This document shows positions 24,139-31,588 of a stretch of DNA of 64,000 nt, piece by piece (the stretch's first letter is position 1; every line of letters starts with the position of its first letter). This DNA is from JAVJSD01 sp040219575 (GTDB lineage Bacteria; Planctomycetota; Planctomycetia; Pirellulales; Pirellulaceae): assembly GCA_040219575.1 (NCBI GenBank), contig JAVJSD010000014.1, positions 1 through 64,000 of the forward strand, given 5' to 3'. The notes below the pieces were generated by a model. The model ran no database searches and was not told the origin of the DNA. It was given only the letters and a program-made list of their open reading frames with translations. The translations under genes and the position numbers were made by a program.

Positions 24139-25644
24139 ATGTCGAGAGTCACCCTTAAGCGAACATCGCTTCCCATCAGCAAGAATCGTTTAGCCGCAAG
24201 CCCAACGGGCTGCGCGGGAGTTGGCGCCCGGGCGGAGTCGAGCGTGGCGCCACGAGTGACCGCTGCACAACGGCCCGCGCCGCGCAGCCCGCTGGGCTTG
24301 CGGTTAAACGAGGTTTGGGGAGTGGCGGCGCTCACGCTGGTGTTGATGGTGCTGCTGACGGGTCCGCTGTTTGCGCAGAAGGACGAGGCGAAGCTCACTT
24401 GGCCGCCGACGCTGCCGGGCGGCAAGGCGGTCGCCACGGCCAGGAGCGCCGACTTCCTCAAACCGACCGAAACGCTTCGCGACGGCGTGGCGATCGCCAA
24501 GGAGGCGCCGACCGTCGACTTCCTGTATTACCCGGTGCAGACCTACGAAGGGAAACCGTGGTCGGTGTGGGGCGATTCGCTGGCGGTGGGCGACAAATAC
24601 TATTCGGCCATCGGCGACCACATGGCGCCGCAAGGCAACGGCTACGTGTTCGAGTACGACAGCGGCACGAAGGAGCTCCGCAAGCTGGTCAACACGACCG
24701 ACGTGCTGAAGCTGCCGGAGGGACACTACATGCCGGGCAAGATTCACAGCCGGCTGGACATGGGGAGCGACGGCAAGCTGTATTTCGCCACGCATCGCGG
24801 CTCGACCCGCGTGACCACCGACGAATACCACTACCAGGGCGACTGGATCATGCGGGTCGATCCCAAAACGGCCAAGACCGAGATCGTCGCCCGTGGCGCG
24901 GTTCCCAAGCACTGCGTTCCCACCAGCGTGCTCGATCCCGAGCGGATGATCTTCTACGGCGGCACGGCGCCCGGCAATCTGAAGGATCCGGTAATGTTCT
25001 TCGCCTACGACATCAACAAGGGGAAAGTGCTGCACACCGCCAAGGACGGACCTTACCGGTACATCATCCTGGCGAAGTCGACCGGCCGCGTGTATTACTG
25101 CAACCAGGACGGCGGGCAACTGATGCGTTACGATCCGTCGACGGGCAAGCCGCCGCAACCGATTCCGGGCGAGCTCGGCCTGCGTTCGGCGACGGAGGAG
25201 ACGGACGACGGTTTCGTGTACACCGTTTCGACGCGCGGCGACGGCACGCTGTACCGCTTCAACACGAAGACCGAGAAGGTCGAGGAGTTGGGCCCGGCGG
25301 CGGTCGGCGAGCAGACCTACATCACCAGCCTCGACGTCGATCCGACCGGCCGCTTTCTGTATTACTCGGCCGGGGCCCATGGCGGCAGCGAGCGCGACGG
25401 CACGCCGATCGTGCAGTACGACATCAAGACCGGCAAGAAGAAGGTGATCTGCTTTCTGTTTCCCTTTACGAAGAAGCATTACGGCTACACGCCGATCGGC
25501 ACCTTCGGCTCGGCGCTCAGCCCCGAGGGCGACAAGCTGTACGTCACCTGGAACGGCAGCCGGGACGAACCGGACAAGCGCGGCCGCTACGCGTTCGACA
25601 CCACCGCGATGACGGTGATTCACATTCCGGAGTCGGAGCGGTAG
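24139..25644 (+). CDS. Exported beta-propeller protein with repeat-extended N-terminus
   Basis: 501 residues as read from ATG 24139. Residues 17-58 are translated from a palindromic repeat (24187-24311). They are followed by the signal core VWGVAALTLVLMVLLTGPLF with cleavage at LFAQ. The mature part has blades such as GYVFEYDSGTKELRKLV, DWIMRVDPKTAKTEIV, QLMRYDPSTGKPPQP and GTLYRFNTKTEKVEELG, as in seven-bladed propellers of the SMP-30 or oligogalacturonate-lyase-like type. No catalytic site is certain. An alternative GTG start at about 24320 would give a signal without basic residues, so the long reading, with an inserted n-region, is preferred. It lies 67 bp after the sulfatase and may share its transcript. 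Confidence 0.75.
   Translation: MSRVTLKRTSLPISKNRLAASPTGCAGVGARAESSVAPRVTAAQRPAPRSPLGLRLNEVWGVAALTLVLMVLLTGPLFAQKDEAKLTWPPTLPGGKAVATARSADFLKPTETLRDGVAIAKEAPTVDFLYYPVQTYEGKPWSVWGDSLAVGDKYYSAIGDHMAPQGNGYVFEYDSGTKELRKLVNTTDVLKLPEGHYMPGKIHSRLDMGSDGKLYFATHRGSTRVTTDEYHYQGDWIMRVDPKTAKTEIVARGAVPKHCVPTSVLDPERMIFYGGTAPGNLKDPVMFFAYDINKGKVLHTAKDGPYRYIILAKSTGRVYYCNQDGGQLMRYDPSTGKPPQPIPGELGLRSATEETDDGFVYTVSTRGDGTLYRFNTKTEKVEELGPAAVGEQTYITSLDVDPTGRFLYYSAGAHGGSERDGTPIVQYDIKTGKKKVICFLFPFTKKHYGYTPIGTFGSALSPEGDKLYVTWNGSRDEPDKRGRYAFDTTAMTVIHIPESER
24187..24311. repeat. REP-like palindromic element with different interior, inside a gene
   Basis: Ends are TCGTTTAGCCGCAAGCCCAA and TGGGCTTGCGGTTAAACGA, the same terminal motif as the elements at 0.3 and 12-13.5 kb. 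The interior (CGGGCTGCGCGGG...CCGCGCAGCCCG) is unrelated. It is 125 bp long and keeps the reading frame open. Confidence 0.85.
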
Positions 25645-25714
25645 CAACCGACTGGTTGAGACGTTGGGCGCCGCTCGACGCCGTGAACCCTCGGACGCAC
25701 TTCAAGAAACAGAG

Positions 25715-25776
25715 GTAGCGGAGTCGCCAGACTTCCGGGAGTTCACGTTTATCGGAATTCTGGCGAATTCCGCTAC
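25715..25776. repeat. GTAGCGGAGTCGCCAGACTTCC-type palindrome
   Basis: GTAGCGGAGTCGCCAGACTT faces TTCTGGCGAATTCCGCTAC. It is the same general family as 10051 and closest to 32736. It lies between convergent genes and could act as a transcription barrier. Confidence 0.8.
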
Positions 25777-25815
25777 GAAAAATGGTTGACGGGTTGAGCG
25801 GCGTCTGGGGCGCGC

Positions 25816-25855
25816 CTGTTCACTCACACAAACACCTGTTCACTCACACAAACAC
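25816..25855. repeat. Exact 20-bp tandem duplication over the imuB stop codon
   Basis: CTGTTCACTCACACAAACAC occurs twice in tandem. The imuB stop codon (25844-25846 on the minus strand) is inside the second copy, so the duplication extends past the gene without changing the protein. Confidence 0.85.
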
Positions 25856-27454
25856 GCCGTGCAGCAGCCAGCGGCCGTTGTCGAGGCGGCGGAAGAGCCA
25901 GTAGCGCTGGCCGTCGGTCGTTTCGACGCGGTAGTAGTCGCGCTGCACGCTGCGGCCGCGCCACCAGCCGGTCTCGATTCGCTCCGGCCCCCAGTGGCGA
26001 GCAACGCGATAGTCGCGCCGCCGCCAGTGAAAGCGAATCGGCGGACCGTCTGGCACGACGGCGACGGTTTCGATCGCCTCGGCGGGAGAGAGCAGTTGCA
26101 GCGGACGCTCCGCCGCGGCGAATCGCGGCGCGGCGGTTCGCCCTCGCGCCCGTTTCCGAAGCTTGCCCGTCAGCGCCTGATAACGGCAGGCGCGCTCGGG
26201 CTGGGCGTCGGCCTGCAAGCGGGGCCGCAACACCGCCTGCCGGCCGAGCCGGCTGCTGAGCCGATCGACCAACACCGCCAGATGCCGCGGCGCGTCGCGG
26301 CCCGCGGCGGCGAACAATTCCCCCTGTTGCTGCGCCAGCGGCGCGGCGAGCGTGACCTGCATGCCCACCCGACCGACCGCGCCCGGCAAGGCCAACCGCT
26401 CGAACTGCATGCCGACCAACTCCAGCAGGTGCCGCGCGTCGGCCGTCGGCCGGTAGAGCCCCACCTGTAACAACAGCGGCGGCCCGCCGGCGCAGTCGAT
26501 CCGGCCGTCGAGCCGCAGCGCTCCCCGCCCCCGGGCCAGCAGCGCCTCGGCCACCCGCTCCAGCAGTTGCCGCACGATCGTCTCCAGCGCGTCGCGCCGC
26601 TCGGTGGGATGCTCCAAGTGCCAGGCCGCCTCGAATTCCGGCGGCGGGCGATGCGGCACGATCAACTCGTCGAGTTGCCCCGTGAACTGATCCAACCGCT
26701 CCAGCAACAGACAGCGGCCCGAGTCGCCGGGGGGAAACCGCGACGACAGGCTCGCCCGCGGCAATTCCAAAAGCTGCTCGATCCGCTCGATCCCCAGACG
26801 CTCGAGCAGGGTGAGCGTGGCGTCGCTCAGCCGCAGGGCGGCGATTGGTAGGGATTTCAGATTGCAGATTTCAGATTGCAGATTGGAAGAAGCAAGCGAA
26901 GCGGCGGACAAGGACGATGGCTGGCAATCGGGAATCTGCAATCGGAAATCGGAAATCGAAAACCGCGCCGCTGCCCACGCAGCGCCGATGGTATGCGCCA
27001 CGCCGATCCGCACCCGATACCCGCGATCTCGGAAATCGTCGACGACGGCTTGCGCGAGCGCCTCTTCGCCGCCGAACAGCGGGCCGAGGCGGGTCACATC
27101 CAACAGCAGGCATTCGGGTTCATCGCGCTGCTCGAGACCGACCAGCGGACTGAAGCGTTCGCAGTGCTCCGCCAGATGGGCCAGCGCCTCGCGATCGGCC
27201 GCCGCGTCGTACGGCAGGAGTTGTTGCGTTTTGTCGCCGTCGTGTTTCGCGCCGAGCATCGCCGACGCCTCCGCCAGCGGCATGCGCGGGCGAACGCCGA
27301 CGCGCCGGGCCTGTGCCGAGCAGGCCTTCACGCACTCTCCCCGTCGCGGATCGCGGGCGTGCAGCACCAGCGGCCGACCGTCAAGCTCCGGCTGAGCGAC
27401 GATGCGGCGCTGAACGGGCCAGTCCGGCAGCCAGAGGCAGAGAATGCGTTTCAT
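25844..27454 (-). CDS. imuB: ImuB, inactive Y-family polymerase subunit of the mutasome
   Basis: 536 residues. The N-terminus MKRILCLWLPDWPVQRRIVA aligns with Y-family polymerases but lacks their first catalytic acid (a carboxylate is expected in the DxDxF region). CLLLDVTRLGPLFGGEEAL also lacks the DE pair, as in ImuB proteins. A helix-hairpin-helix segment (ALRLSDATLTLLERLGIERI, QLLELPRASLSSRFP) and a C-terminal DNA-contacting domain (RIRFHWRRRDYRVARHWGPE-like) follow. It works with ImuA and DnaE2 in damage-induced mutagenesis; no dnaE2 is visible here. An internal stretch, about residues 165-202, is translated repeat DNA. It overlaps imuA by 74 bp. Confidence 0.88.
   Translation of the reverse strand: MKRILCLWLPDWPVQRRIVAQPELDGRPLVLHARDPRRGECVKACSAQARRVGVRPRMPLAEASAMLGAKHDGDKTQQLLPYDAAADREALAHLAEHCERFSPLVGLEQRDEPECLLLDVTRLGPLFGGEEALAQAVVDDFRDRGYRVRIGVAHTIGAAWAAARFSISDFRLQIPDCQPSSLSAASLASSNLQSEICNLKSLPIAALRLSDATLTLLERLGIERIEQLLELPRASLSSRFPPGDSGRCLLLERLDQFTGQLDELIVPHRPPPEFEAAWHLEHPTERRDALETIVRQLLERVAEALLARGRGALRLDGRIDCAGGPPLLLQVGLYRPTADARHLLELVGMQFERLALPGAVGRVGMQVTLAAPLAQQQGELFAAAGRDAPRHLAVLVDRLSSRLGRQAVLRPRLQADAQPERACRYQALTGKLRKRARGRTAAPRFAAAERPLQLLSPAEAIETVAVVPDGPPIRFHWRRRDYRVARHWGPERIETGWWRGRSVQRDYYRVETTDGQRYWLFRRLDNGRWLLHGVFV
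26851..26960. repeat. GATTTCAGATTGC repeat inserted in frame within imuB
   Basis: GGGATTTCAGATTGCAGATT and TCAGATTGCAGATTGGA on the left face CAATCGGGAATCTGCAATCG and GAAATCGGAAATCGAAAA on the right. In imuB it encodes the peptide SDFRLQIPDC ... NLQSEICNLK. The reading frame survives across about 110 bp. Confidence 0.85.
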
Positions 27455-28238
27455 CGCTCTTGCTCACTTCCCGCACCCGGGACGTCACGTCGTCGATTTC
27501 CAACTCCACCGCGCGCGGCCCCATCGTCGCCGCCTGGCCGCGGACGATTTCCACCCGCAACCGGCGCGGCCCGGGCGAGGGACGAGGCTCGACCAGCAGT
27601 TGCAGATGCGACCAGGAAGGCTGCCCACGAACCTTGGCCGACCGCAACAGCAGTCCCAGGCAGCCGCTGCTCTCGGCCGCCAGTTGCAGGCGACGGAACG
27701 ACCGCCAGTCGAGCCGCTGCAGCGGCGCCCAGACGGCCGCCACCCCTGGGCAACGCAGCGCCTGATCGAGGGCCCAGAGTTGGTCCTTCTCGCTCGCGGC
27801 CCGAATCACGATCACGCTCTCCAGGTCGATTCCCAGGGCGGCGGCGGCGGGCGGGTAGAACCAGCGCTGGCGATCCATCACCACCACGGCGCCCCCTTCC
27901 AGCGACGCCTCCCGCGCGGTCAGCAGCGCCAGCGTCCCCGCACCGCTGGGTCCTGCTCCCTCGGCCTGCCCTGCTCTTATGGCCAGCCCTGCTCCCATGG
28001 CCTGCCCTGCGTTTTCGGCCAGCCCTGCGCTGTCGGCCTGTTCCGCTCCCAGCCATTCGATCAATTGCCCACGCACAAATCCTCCGCCAGGCAACAGGCG
28101 GTCCAACGGGGGCGCGCCGCTGGAGAGCGTCCCCAGGTCGTCTTCCAGCCGCCGCTGCCCCTCGATGCGGCGAACCTGCTGGCGCAGCGCCTCCACAATC
28201 TGGGTGGGCGAGGAATCGAGGACAGGGATTTTCTTCAT
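27381..28238 (-). CDS. imuA: ImuA-like RecA/SulA-family protein
   Basis: 285 residues. The N-terminal helix (QIVEALRQQVRRIEGQRRLE) and the region LSSGAPPLDRLLPGGGFVRG then QLIEWLGAE match ImuA/SulA-like RecA relatives, which have a diverged P-loop. AAALGIDLESVIVIRAASEK, DQLWALDQALRCPGVAAVWA and WRSFRRLQLAAESSGCLGLL are typical. It is the accessory partner of ImuB and is co-transcribed with it (74-bp overlap). A loop at about 62-95 is expanded by tandem Ala-Gly-rich repeats. A candidate promoter with an overlapping palindrome is at 28370-28400. The C-terminal 25 residues are Ser/Arg-rich and not conserved in type. Confidence 0.82.
   Translation of the reverse strand: MKKIPVLDSSPTQIVEALRQQVRRIEGQRRLEDDLGTLSSGAPPLDRLLPGGGFVRGQLIEWLGAEQADSAGLAENAGQAMGAGLAIRAGQAEGAGPSGAGTLALLTAREASLEGGAVVVMDRQRWFYPPAAAALGIDLESVIVIRAASEKDQLWALDQALRCPGVAAVWAPLQRLDWRSFRRLQLAAESSGCLGLLLRSAKVRGQPSWSHLQLLVEPRPSPGPRRLRVEIVRGQAATMGPRAVELEIDDVTSRVREVSKSDETHSLPLAAGLARSAPHRRSAGA
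27947..28056. repeat. Degenerate tandem repeat inside imuA
   Basis: About four units of roughly 27 bp built on GGCCTGCCCTGCT or GGCCAGCCCTGCT encode AGLAENAGQAMGAGLAIRAG and neighbours. It falls in a loop between two core strands of the RecA-like fold, where length variation could be tolerated. Confidence 0.75.
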
Positions 28239-28252
28239 GGCGGCTCAAAAGT

Positions 28253-28331
28253 GCGACGGACGTCTGCGTCCGTCGGTTGTAGACAACGGCCAAAAAACGG
28301 CGGACGTCGACGTCGACTGTCCGTCGTACGA
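28253..28331. repeat. ACGACGGACGTC-type palindromic repeats, two copies
   Basis: GCGACGGACGTCTGCGTCCG (28253) and GGCGGACGTCGACGTCGACT (28299) followed by GTCCGTCGT are imperfect versions of the perfect palindrome at 32576. They fill most of the leader between the putative promoter and the imuA start. Confidence 0.75.
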
Positions 28332-28369
28332 GCCGCATCAAAGCAGGTTGCCGTGCGAACTCGCGAGCA

Positions 28370-28400
28370 GTACTATACAGATGTATCGTACCTTGGTCAA
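28370..28400 (-). promoter_or_regulatory. Candidate imuAB promoter with overlapping operator palindrome
   Basis: On the minus strand TTGACC (28400-28395) is followed after exactly 17 bp by TATAGT (28377-28372), a good sigma70-like pair. Between and over the -10 lies a 22-bp near-perfect palindrome (28370-28391), GTACgATACA and TGTATaGTAC around a 2-bp centre, with one mismatched pair besides the centre. imuA starts 132 bp downstream. ImuAB genes are commonly LexA-controlled in other bacteria; I infer an SOS-type operator, but the motif matches no LexA box I can cite with certainty. Confidence 0.65.
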
Positions 28401-28620
28401 TCAAAACGCTAGCGATTTTTTGAGCAAGTTTTGTCACTCGACCGCTCCGCAGCGCGAGGCGCAACCCGTTTGATTGAAACAGGTTGTGCAATTCTCTCAG
28501 ACGATTTGTCAAAAAAATTGATTTCAACCGCCGTAATCCGCACCGGGCAGGGGTTCAATCCTTTGGGGCGTGATGGCGACGGCGCCACGGCAACTTTACG
28601 GACGCTAGGAGAACGACTTG

Positions 28621-29538
28621 ATGAAGCGACTTCTTTTCTGGAACCGAGGCGCACTGTGCGGCGCCCTGTTGGCCGCCGGTGCGGCGGTCCTGTTGGCAAC
28701 GCCAGCACGCGGCGACGATGATGATGACCGTGATCGAGACCGTGGTCGTGGTCGAGGCCGTGCGGCGCGCGACGACGATGACGACGATCGCGGCGGCTCT
28801 CACCGTGGCGGCCCTCACCGTGGCGGCCCTTCTCAGCGCGGCGGCTCCTGGGGACCCCAGCACCGCGACGGTCGGCCCGGCTTCGGCTTCCCATCGCCTC
28901 CCGGTTGGGGACGCGGCGGACGTGGATCGCAGTTCCGCGGTCCGCAGTCCTTCGGCCCTTGGGGACGCGGCCCCCAAATGCGCGGCCCACAAATGCGCGG
29001 TCCACAAGGACGCGGCCCCCAGGGACAAGGCTCGCAAGCGCGCGGACCGCAGGCAGGCGGCCCCCAGGGACCGCAGCAGATCGAAGCCCGGCTAGGCGAA
29101 ATCGAAAGCAAACTCGACAACGTGCTGCGGCAACTCGAGGCGATGCGGCGCGGCCCCGGCCCCGGCCGAGACGGTGGACAAGCGGGGCCTCCCCGCCCCG
29201 GCGGCACGCCCGGATCCGGTCCTCCCCGCGACGGCCAGCGGCCCGGCTTCGGCGGACCTCCTCGTGGTCAAGGCGAACGCCCGCAGTTCGGCCCCCCGCG
29301 CGACGGCCAGGGCCCTCGCGGCGACCGAGGACCCGCTCGCGATGGCGATGACGACGACGATGATGATGGCGACGATGACGACGACCGCCCGCGGTTTGGT
29401 CCGCGCGGCTTCGGCGGTCCTCCCGCCTTTGGCCGCGGCGGCTTCGGTCGCGGCCGCGGCGATGATCGCCGCCCGCAAGGCGACGACGACGATGATGATG
29501 ATGATGATGACGATGACGACGACGACGACGATAAATAG
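28621..29538 (+). CDS. Secreted low-complexity Gly/Arg/Pro protein with poly-Asp segments
   Basis: 305 residues from ATG 28621, preceded by an AGGAG ribosome site nine bases away. A signal sequence (LCGALLAAGAAVLLATPARG) leads to an Asp/Arg cluster (DDDDDRDRDRGRGRGR), long Gly-Pro-Gln-Arg repeats, one short helical segment (IEARLGEIESKLDNVLRQLE, about 155-175) that could form a coiled coil, then more disordered repeats, an acidic run near 245-258 and a final run of 17 Asp before a terminal Lys. It is probably disordered and exported. Poly-Asp tails can bind calcium or other cations, but no function is shown. A strong terminator follows. Confidence 0.75.
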   Translation: MKRLLFWNRGALCGALLAAGAAVLLATPARGDDDDDRDRDRGRGRGRAARDDDDDDRGGSHRGGPHRGGPSQRGGSWGPQHRDGRPGFGFPSPPGWGRGGRGSQFRGPQSFGPWGRGPQMRGPQMRGPQGRGPQGQGSQARGPQAGGPQGPQQIEARLGEIESKLDNVLRQLEAMRRGPGPGRDGGQAGPPRPGGTPGSGPPRDGQRPGFGGPPRGQGERPQFGPPRDGQGPRGDRGPARDGDDDDDDDGDDDDDRPRFGPRGFGGPPAFGRGGFGRGRGDDRRPQGDDDDDDDDDDDDDDDDDK

Positions 29539-29572
29539 CTTCGTCCTCGCGCATCCCTGCTGAGTCCATCCA

Positions 29573-29605
29573 CGCCGAGCCCCGCTGCGGGGGCTCGGCG
29601 TTTTT
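29573..29605 (+). terminator. Rho-independent terminator
   Basis: CGCCGAGCCCC and GGGGCTCGGCG form an 11-bp GC-rich stem with loop GCTGCG, directly followed by TTTTT. It ends the poly-Asp gene transcript. Confidence 0.88.
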
Positions 29606-29637
29606 CGTGCTTTGGCCTTGCTGGCCTTTCTCCTGCA

Positions 29638-29662
29638 CGGCGGACGTCGACCTCCGTCGTAC
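29638..29662. repeat. ACGACGGACGTC-type repeat
   Basis: ACGGCGGACGTCGACCTCCG followed by TCGTACC is an imperfect copy of the palindrome at 32576. It lies between the terminator and the start of the PQQ propeller gene. Confidence 0.75.
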
Positions 29663-29753
29663 CGAGAGAAACGCCGCGTTGCTTTGGCCGCTGGCCGCCG
29701 CTCGGCTATCATATTTCCAGACGCAGTCCCGCCTTCCTCGCCGAGCTCCCGCC

Positions 29754-30995
29754 ATGTTCCGCCGACCGCCGTGTGTTCTGCTGCTTTCGATTCTGCTGTT
29801 TCACGCCGCCTGGGCGACCAGCCACGCCCAAGAGTGGACGCGGTTCCGCGGCCCCAACGGCAGCGGCGTCGGGCGAATGAAGCGACCGCCGATCACCTGG
29901 AGCGAAGACGACTACAAGTGGAAGGTGACGCTGCCGGGCGTGGGGCACTCGTCGCCGGTGCTGTGGGGCGGGAAGTTGTTCGTCACCAGCGGCGACGAGC
30001 AGAGCGGCGCCCGGTACGTGCTCGGCCTCGACGCCGAAAGCGGCCGCGAGTTGTGGCGGCGGGAGTTTCCGGCGGCCCATCACGGCAAGCACAAGCTGAA
30101 CAGTTTCGCCTCGCCCACGCCGACGGTCGACGCCGCGCGGGTGTACGTCGCCTGGGGCGCGCCCGAACAGTTGATCGTGCTGGCGCTCGACCACCAGGGC
30201 GAAGAACAATGGCGCGTCGACTTGGGACCGTTCAAGAGCGGCCACGGCTTCGGTGTTTCGCTGATCCTGCACGACGGCCTGTTGATCGTCCCCAACGAGC
30301 AGCAGGGGGACAGTTCGCTGGTGGCGCTGGAGGCCGACAGCGGCAAGCTTCGCTGGCGGGTGCCGCGCGACTCGAAGGTGGCCTACTCCACCCCCTGCCT
30401 GCTGCCCCGCGAAGGCGGCCACGACCTGATCTTCACCACCTGGGAGTACGGCGTCAGCGGCCACGATCCACAGACCGGCGCGATGCGATGGCAGGCCGAC
30501 CTGTTCGACAAAAGCCACGTCGAAACCTCGATCGGCTCGCCGATCACGGCCGGCGGCCTGGTGCTGGGGCTGAGCGGTTGGCTCGGCCACGGCGAGCAGT
30601 TGATCGCCGTTCGCGTTGACGAAGAGAACGGCGAGCCGAAGCCCCGCGAGGTGTACCGCATCGAGCGCGGCGCCCCGCTCTGCACCACGCCGCTGGTCGT
30701 CGGCGATCTGCTCTTTCTGTGGGCCGACGAAGGCGTGGTGACCTGCGCCGACGCCCAAACCGGCGAGGTGCACTGGCGGCGGCGCGTGGGCGGCACGTAC
30801 TACAGTTCGCCGATCGCCGTGGGCGGCTGCGTTTACAACCTGTCGGTCGACGGCGAGGTCGTCGTGCTGGCCGCCTCGACCGAATTCAAGGAACTCGCCC
30901 GCAACGACCTCGGCGAGTCGAGCCACGCCACGCCGGCGGTCGCCGATGGCGTGATGTACCTGCGGACGTTTACGCAGTTGTTTGCGTTGGAGTAG
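29754..30995 (+). CDS. PQQ-binding-like beta-propeller protein, secreted
   Basis: 413 residues from ATG 29754. The signal sequence (LLLSILLFHAAWATSHAQ) is followed by EWTRFRGPNGSGVG, the hallmark N-terminus of this large planctomycete family. Blades carry the tryptophan-docking style GLDAESGRELWRREF, ALDHQGEEQWRVDLG, ALEADSGKLRWRVP, GHDPQTGAMRWQADL and CADAQTGEVHWRRRVG. This family looks like quinoprotein dehydrogenases but often lacks their calcium site, so enzymatic activity is uncertain. It is followed after 7 bp by a small conserved gene. Confidence 0.85.
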   Translation: MFRRPPCVLLLSILLFHAAWATSHAQEWTRFRGPNGSGVGRMKRPPITWSEDDYKWKVTLPGVGHSSPVLWGGKLFVTSGDEQSGARYVLGLDAESGRELWRREFPAAHHGKHKLNSFASPTPTVDAARVYVAWGAPEQLIVLALDHQGEEQWRVDLGPFKSGHGFGVSLILHDGLLIVPNEQQGDSSLVALEADSGKLRWRVPRDSKVAYSTPCLLPREGGHDLIFTTWEYGVSGHDPQTGAMRWQADLFDKSHVETSIGSPITAGGLVLGLSGWLGHGEQLIAVRVDEENGEPKPREVYRIERGAPLCTTPLVVGDLLFLWADEGVVTCADAQTGEVHWRRRVGGTYYSSPIAVGGCVYNLSVDGEVVVLAASTEFKELARNDLGESSHATPAVADGVMYLRTFTQLFALE

Positions 30996-31002
30996 TGCCG
31001 CC

Positions 31003-31302
31003 ATGACCACGGAGATGCAAAAAGAAGCTTTCGCGGTGCTAGCCGAAGTGTGGTCGCTGTCGCCCGACGTTCGACTTGGGCAACTCATGGCCCATCTCGG
31101 GTTTCTTGGCGAAGCTCACCTCCAAAAGGGACTAGGCAGCATCGAGGACGATGAACTCGTCGCGATCCTTTACCGCCACCGCGCGGAATTATTGGCCCGG
31201 TCGAAAGGCCAGGCGAATCCGCCGCTGCCGCCGCCTGACGCCTCCACGTCGATTTCCGGAAGTTCCACTCAGCCACAGTCGGCGCCATCGACGGAGCGCT
31301 GA
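31003..31302 (+). CDS. Small conserved planctomycete protein of unknown function
   Basis: 99 residues from ATG 31003, 7 bp after the propeller gene. The first 70 residues are compact and helical (AFAVLAEVWSLSPDVRLGQL, HLGFLGEAH, LGSIEDDELVAILYRHRAEL) and look like a small conserved planctomycete hypothetical family; the last 30 are a Pro/Ser-rich tail. No signal or membrane segment. Function unknown. I see no gene in the 286 bp that follow (31303-31588). Confidence 0.7.
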   Translation: MTTEMQKEAFAVLAEVWSLSPDVRLGQLMAHLGFLGEAHLQKGLGSIEDDELVAILYRHRAELLARSKGQANPPLPPPDASTSISGSSTQPQSAPSTER

Positions 31303-31588
31303 CGGGCTGACGGCGACCGCCGCGTGGGTCGCATCACACCTGTATGGGAAAACCAACGGGCGAACGGCCTCATTCGAGGGGAAGGGATGCCTGGCTTACC
31401 GCTTCGCACGCCGGAACAAGCAGTGCGCGGTTCCGGCAGTCCTCCATCGCCGCGCACCTGGCAGTGCGAAGCCAAGGATTTGCGTGCCCGCCTCGGTCGA
31501 AAGCGCGAGTTGGACGCTGCCGCGCCCGCGCGAGAGACCGACGATGGAGGAGCGCCGCGGCGCCGTTTGGTTTTTCCGGCCAACTCCA

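Noticed and set aside
29092..29712. Minus-strand frame with long runs of Val and Ile
   Set aside because: It is the antisense of poly-Asp (GAC/GAT) codons, not a membrane protein.
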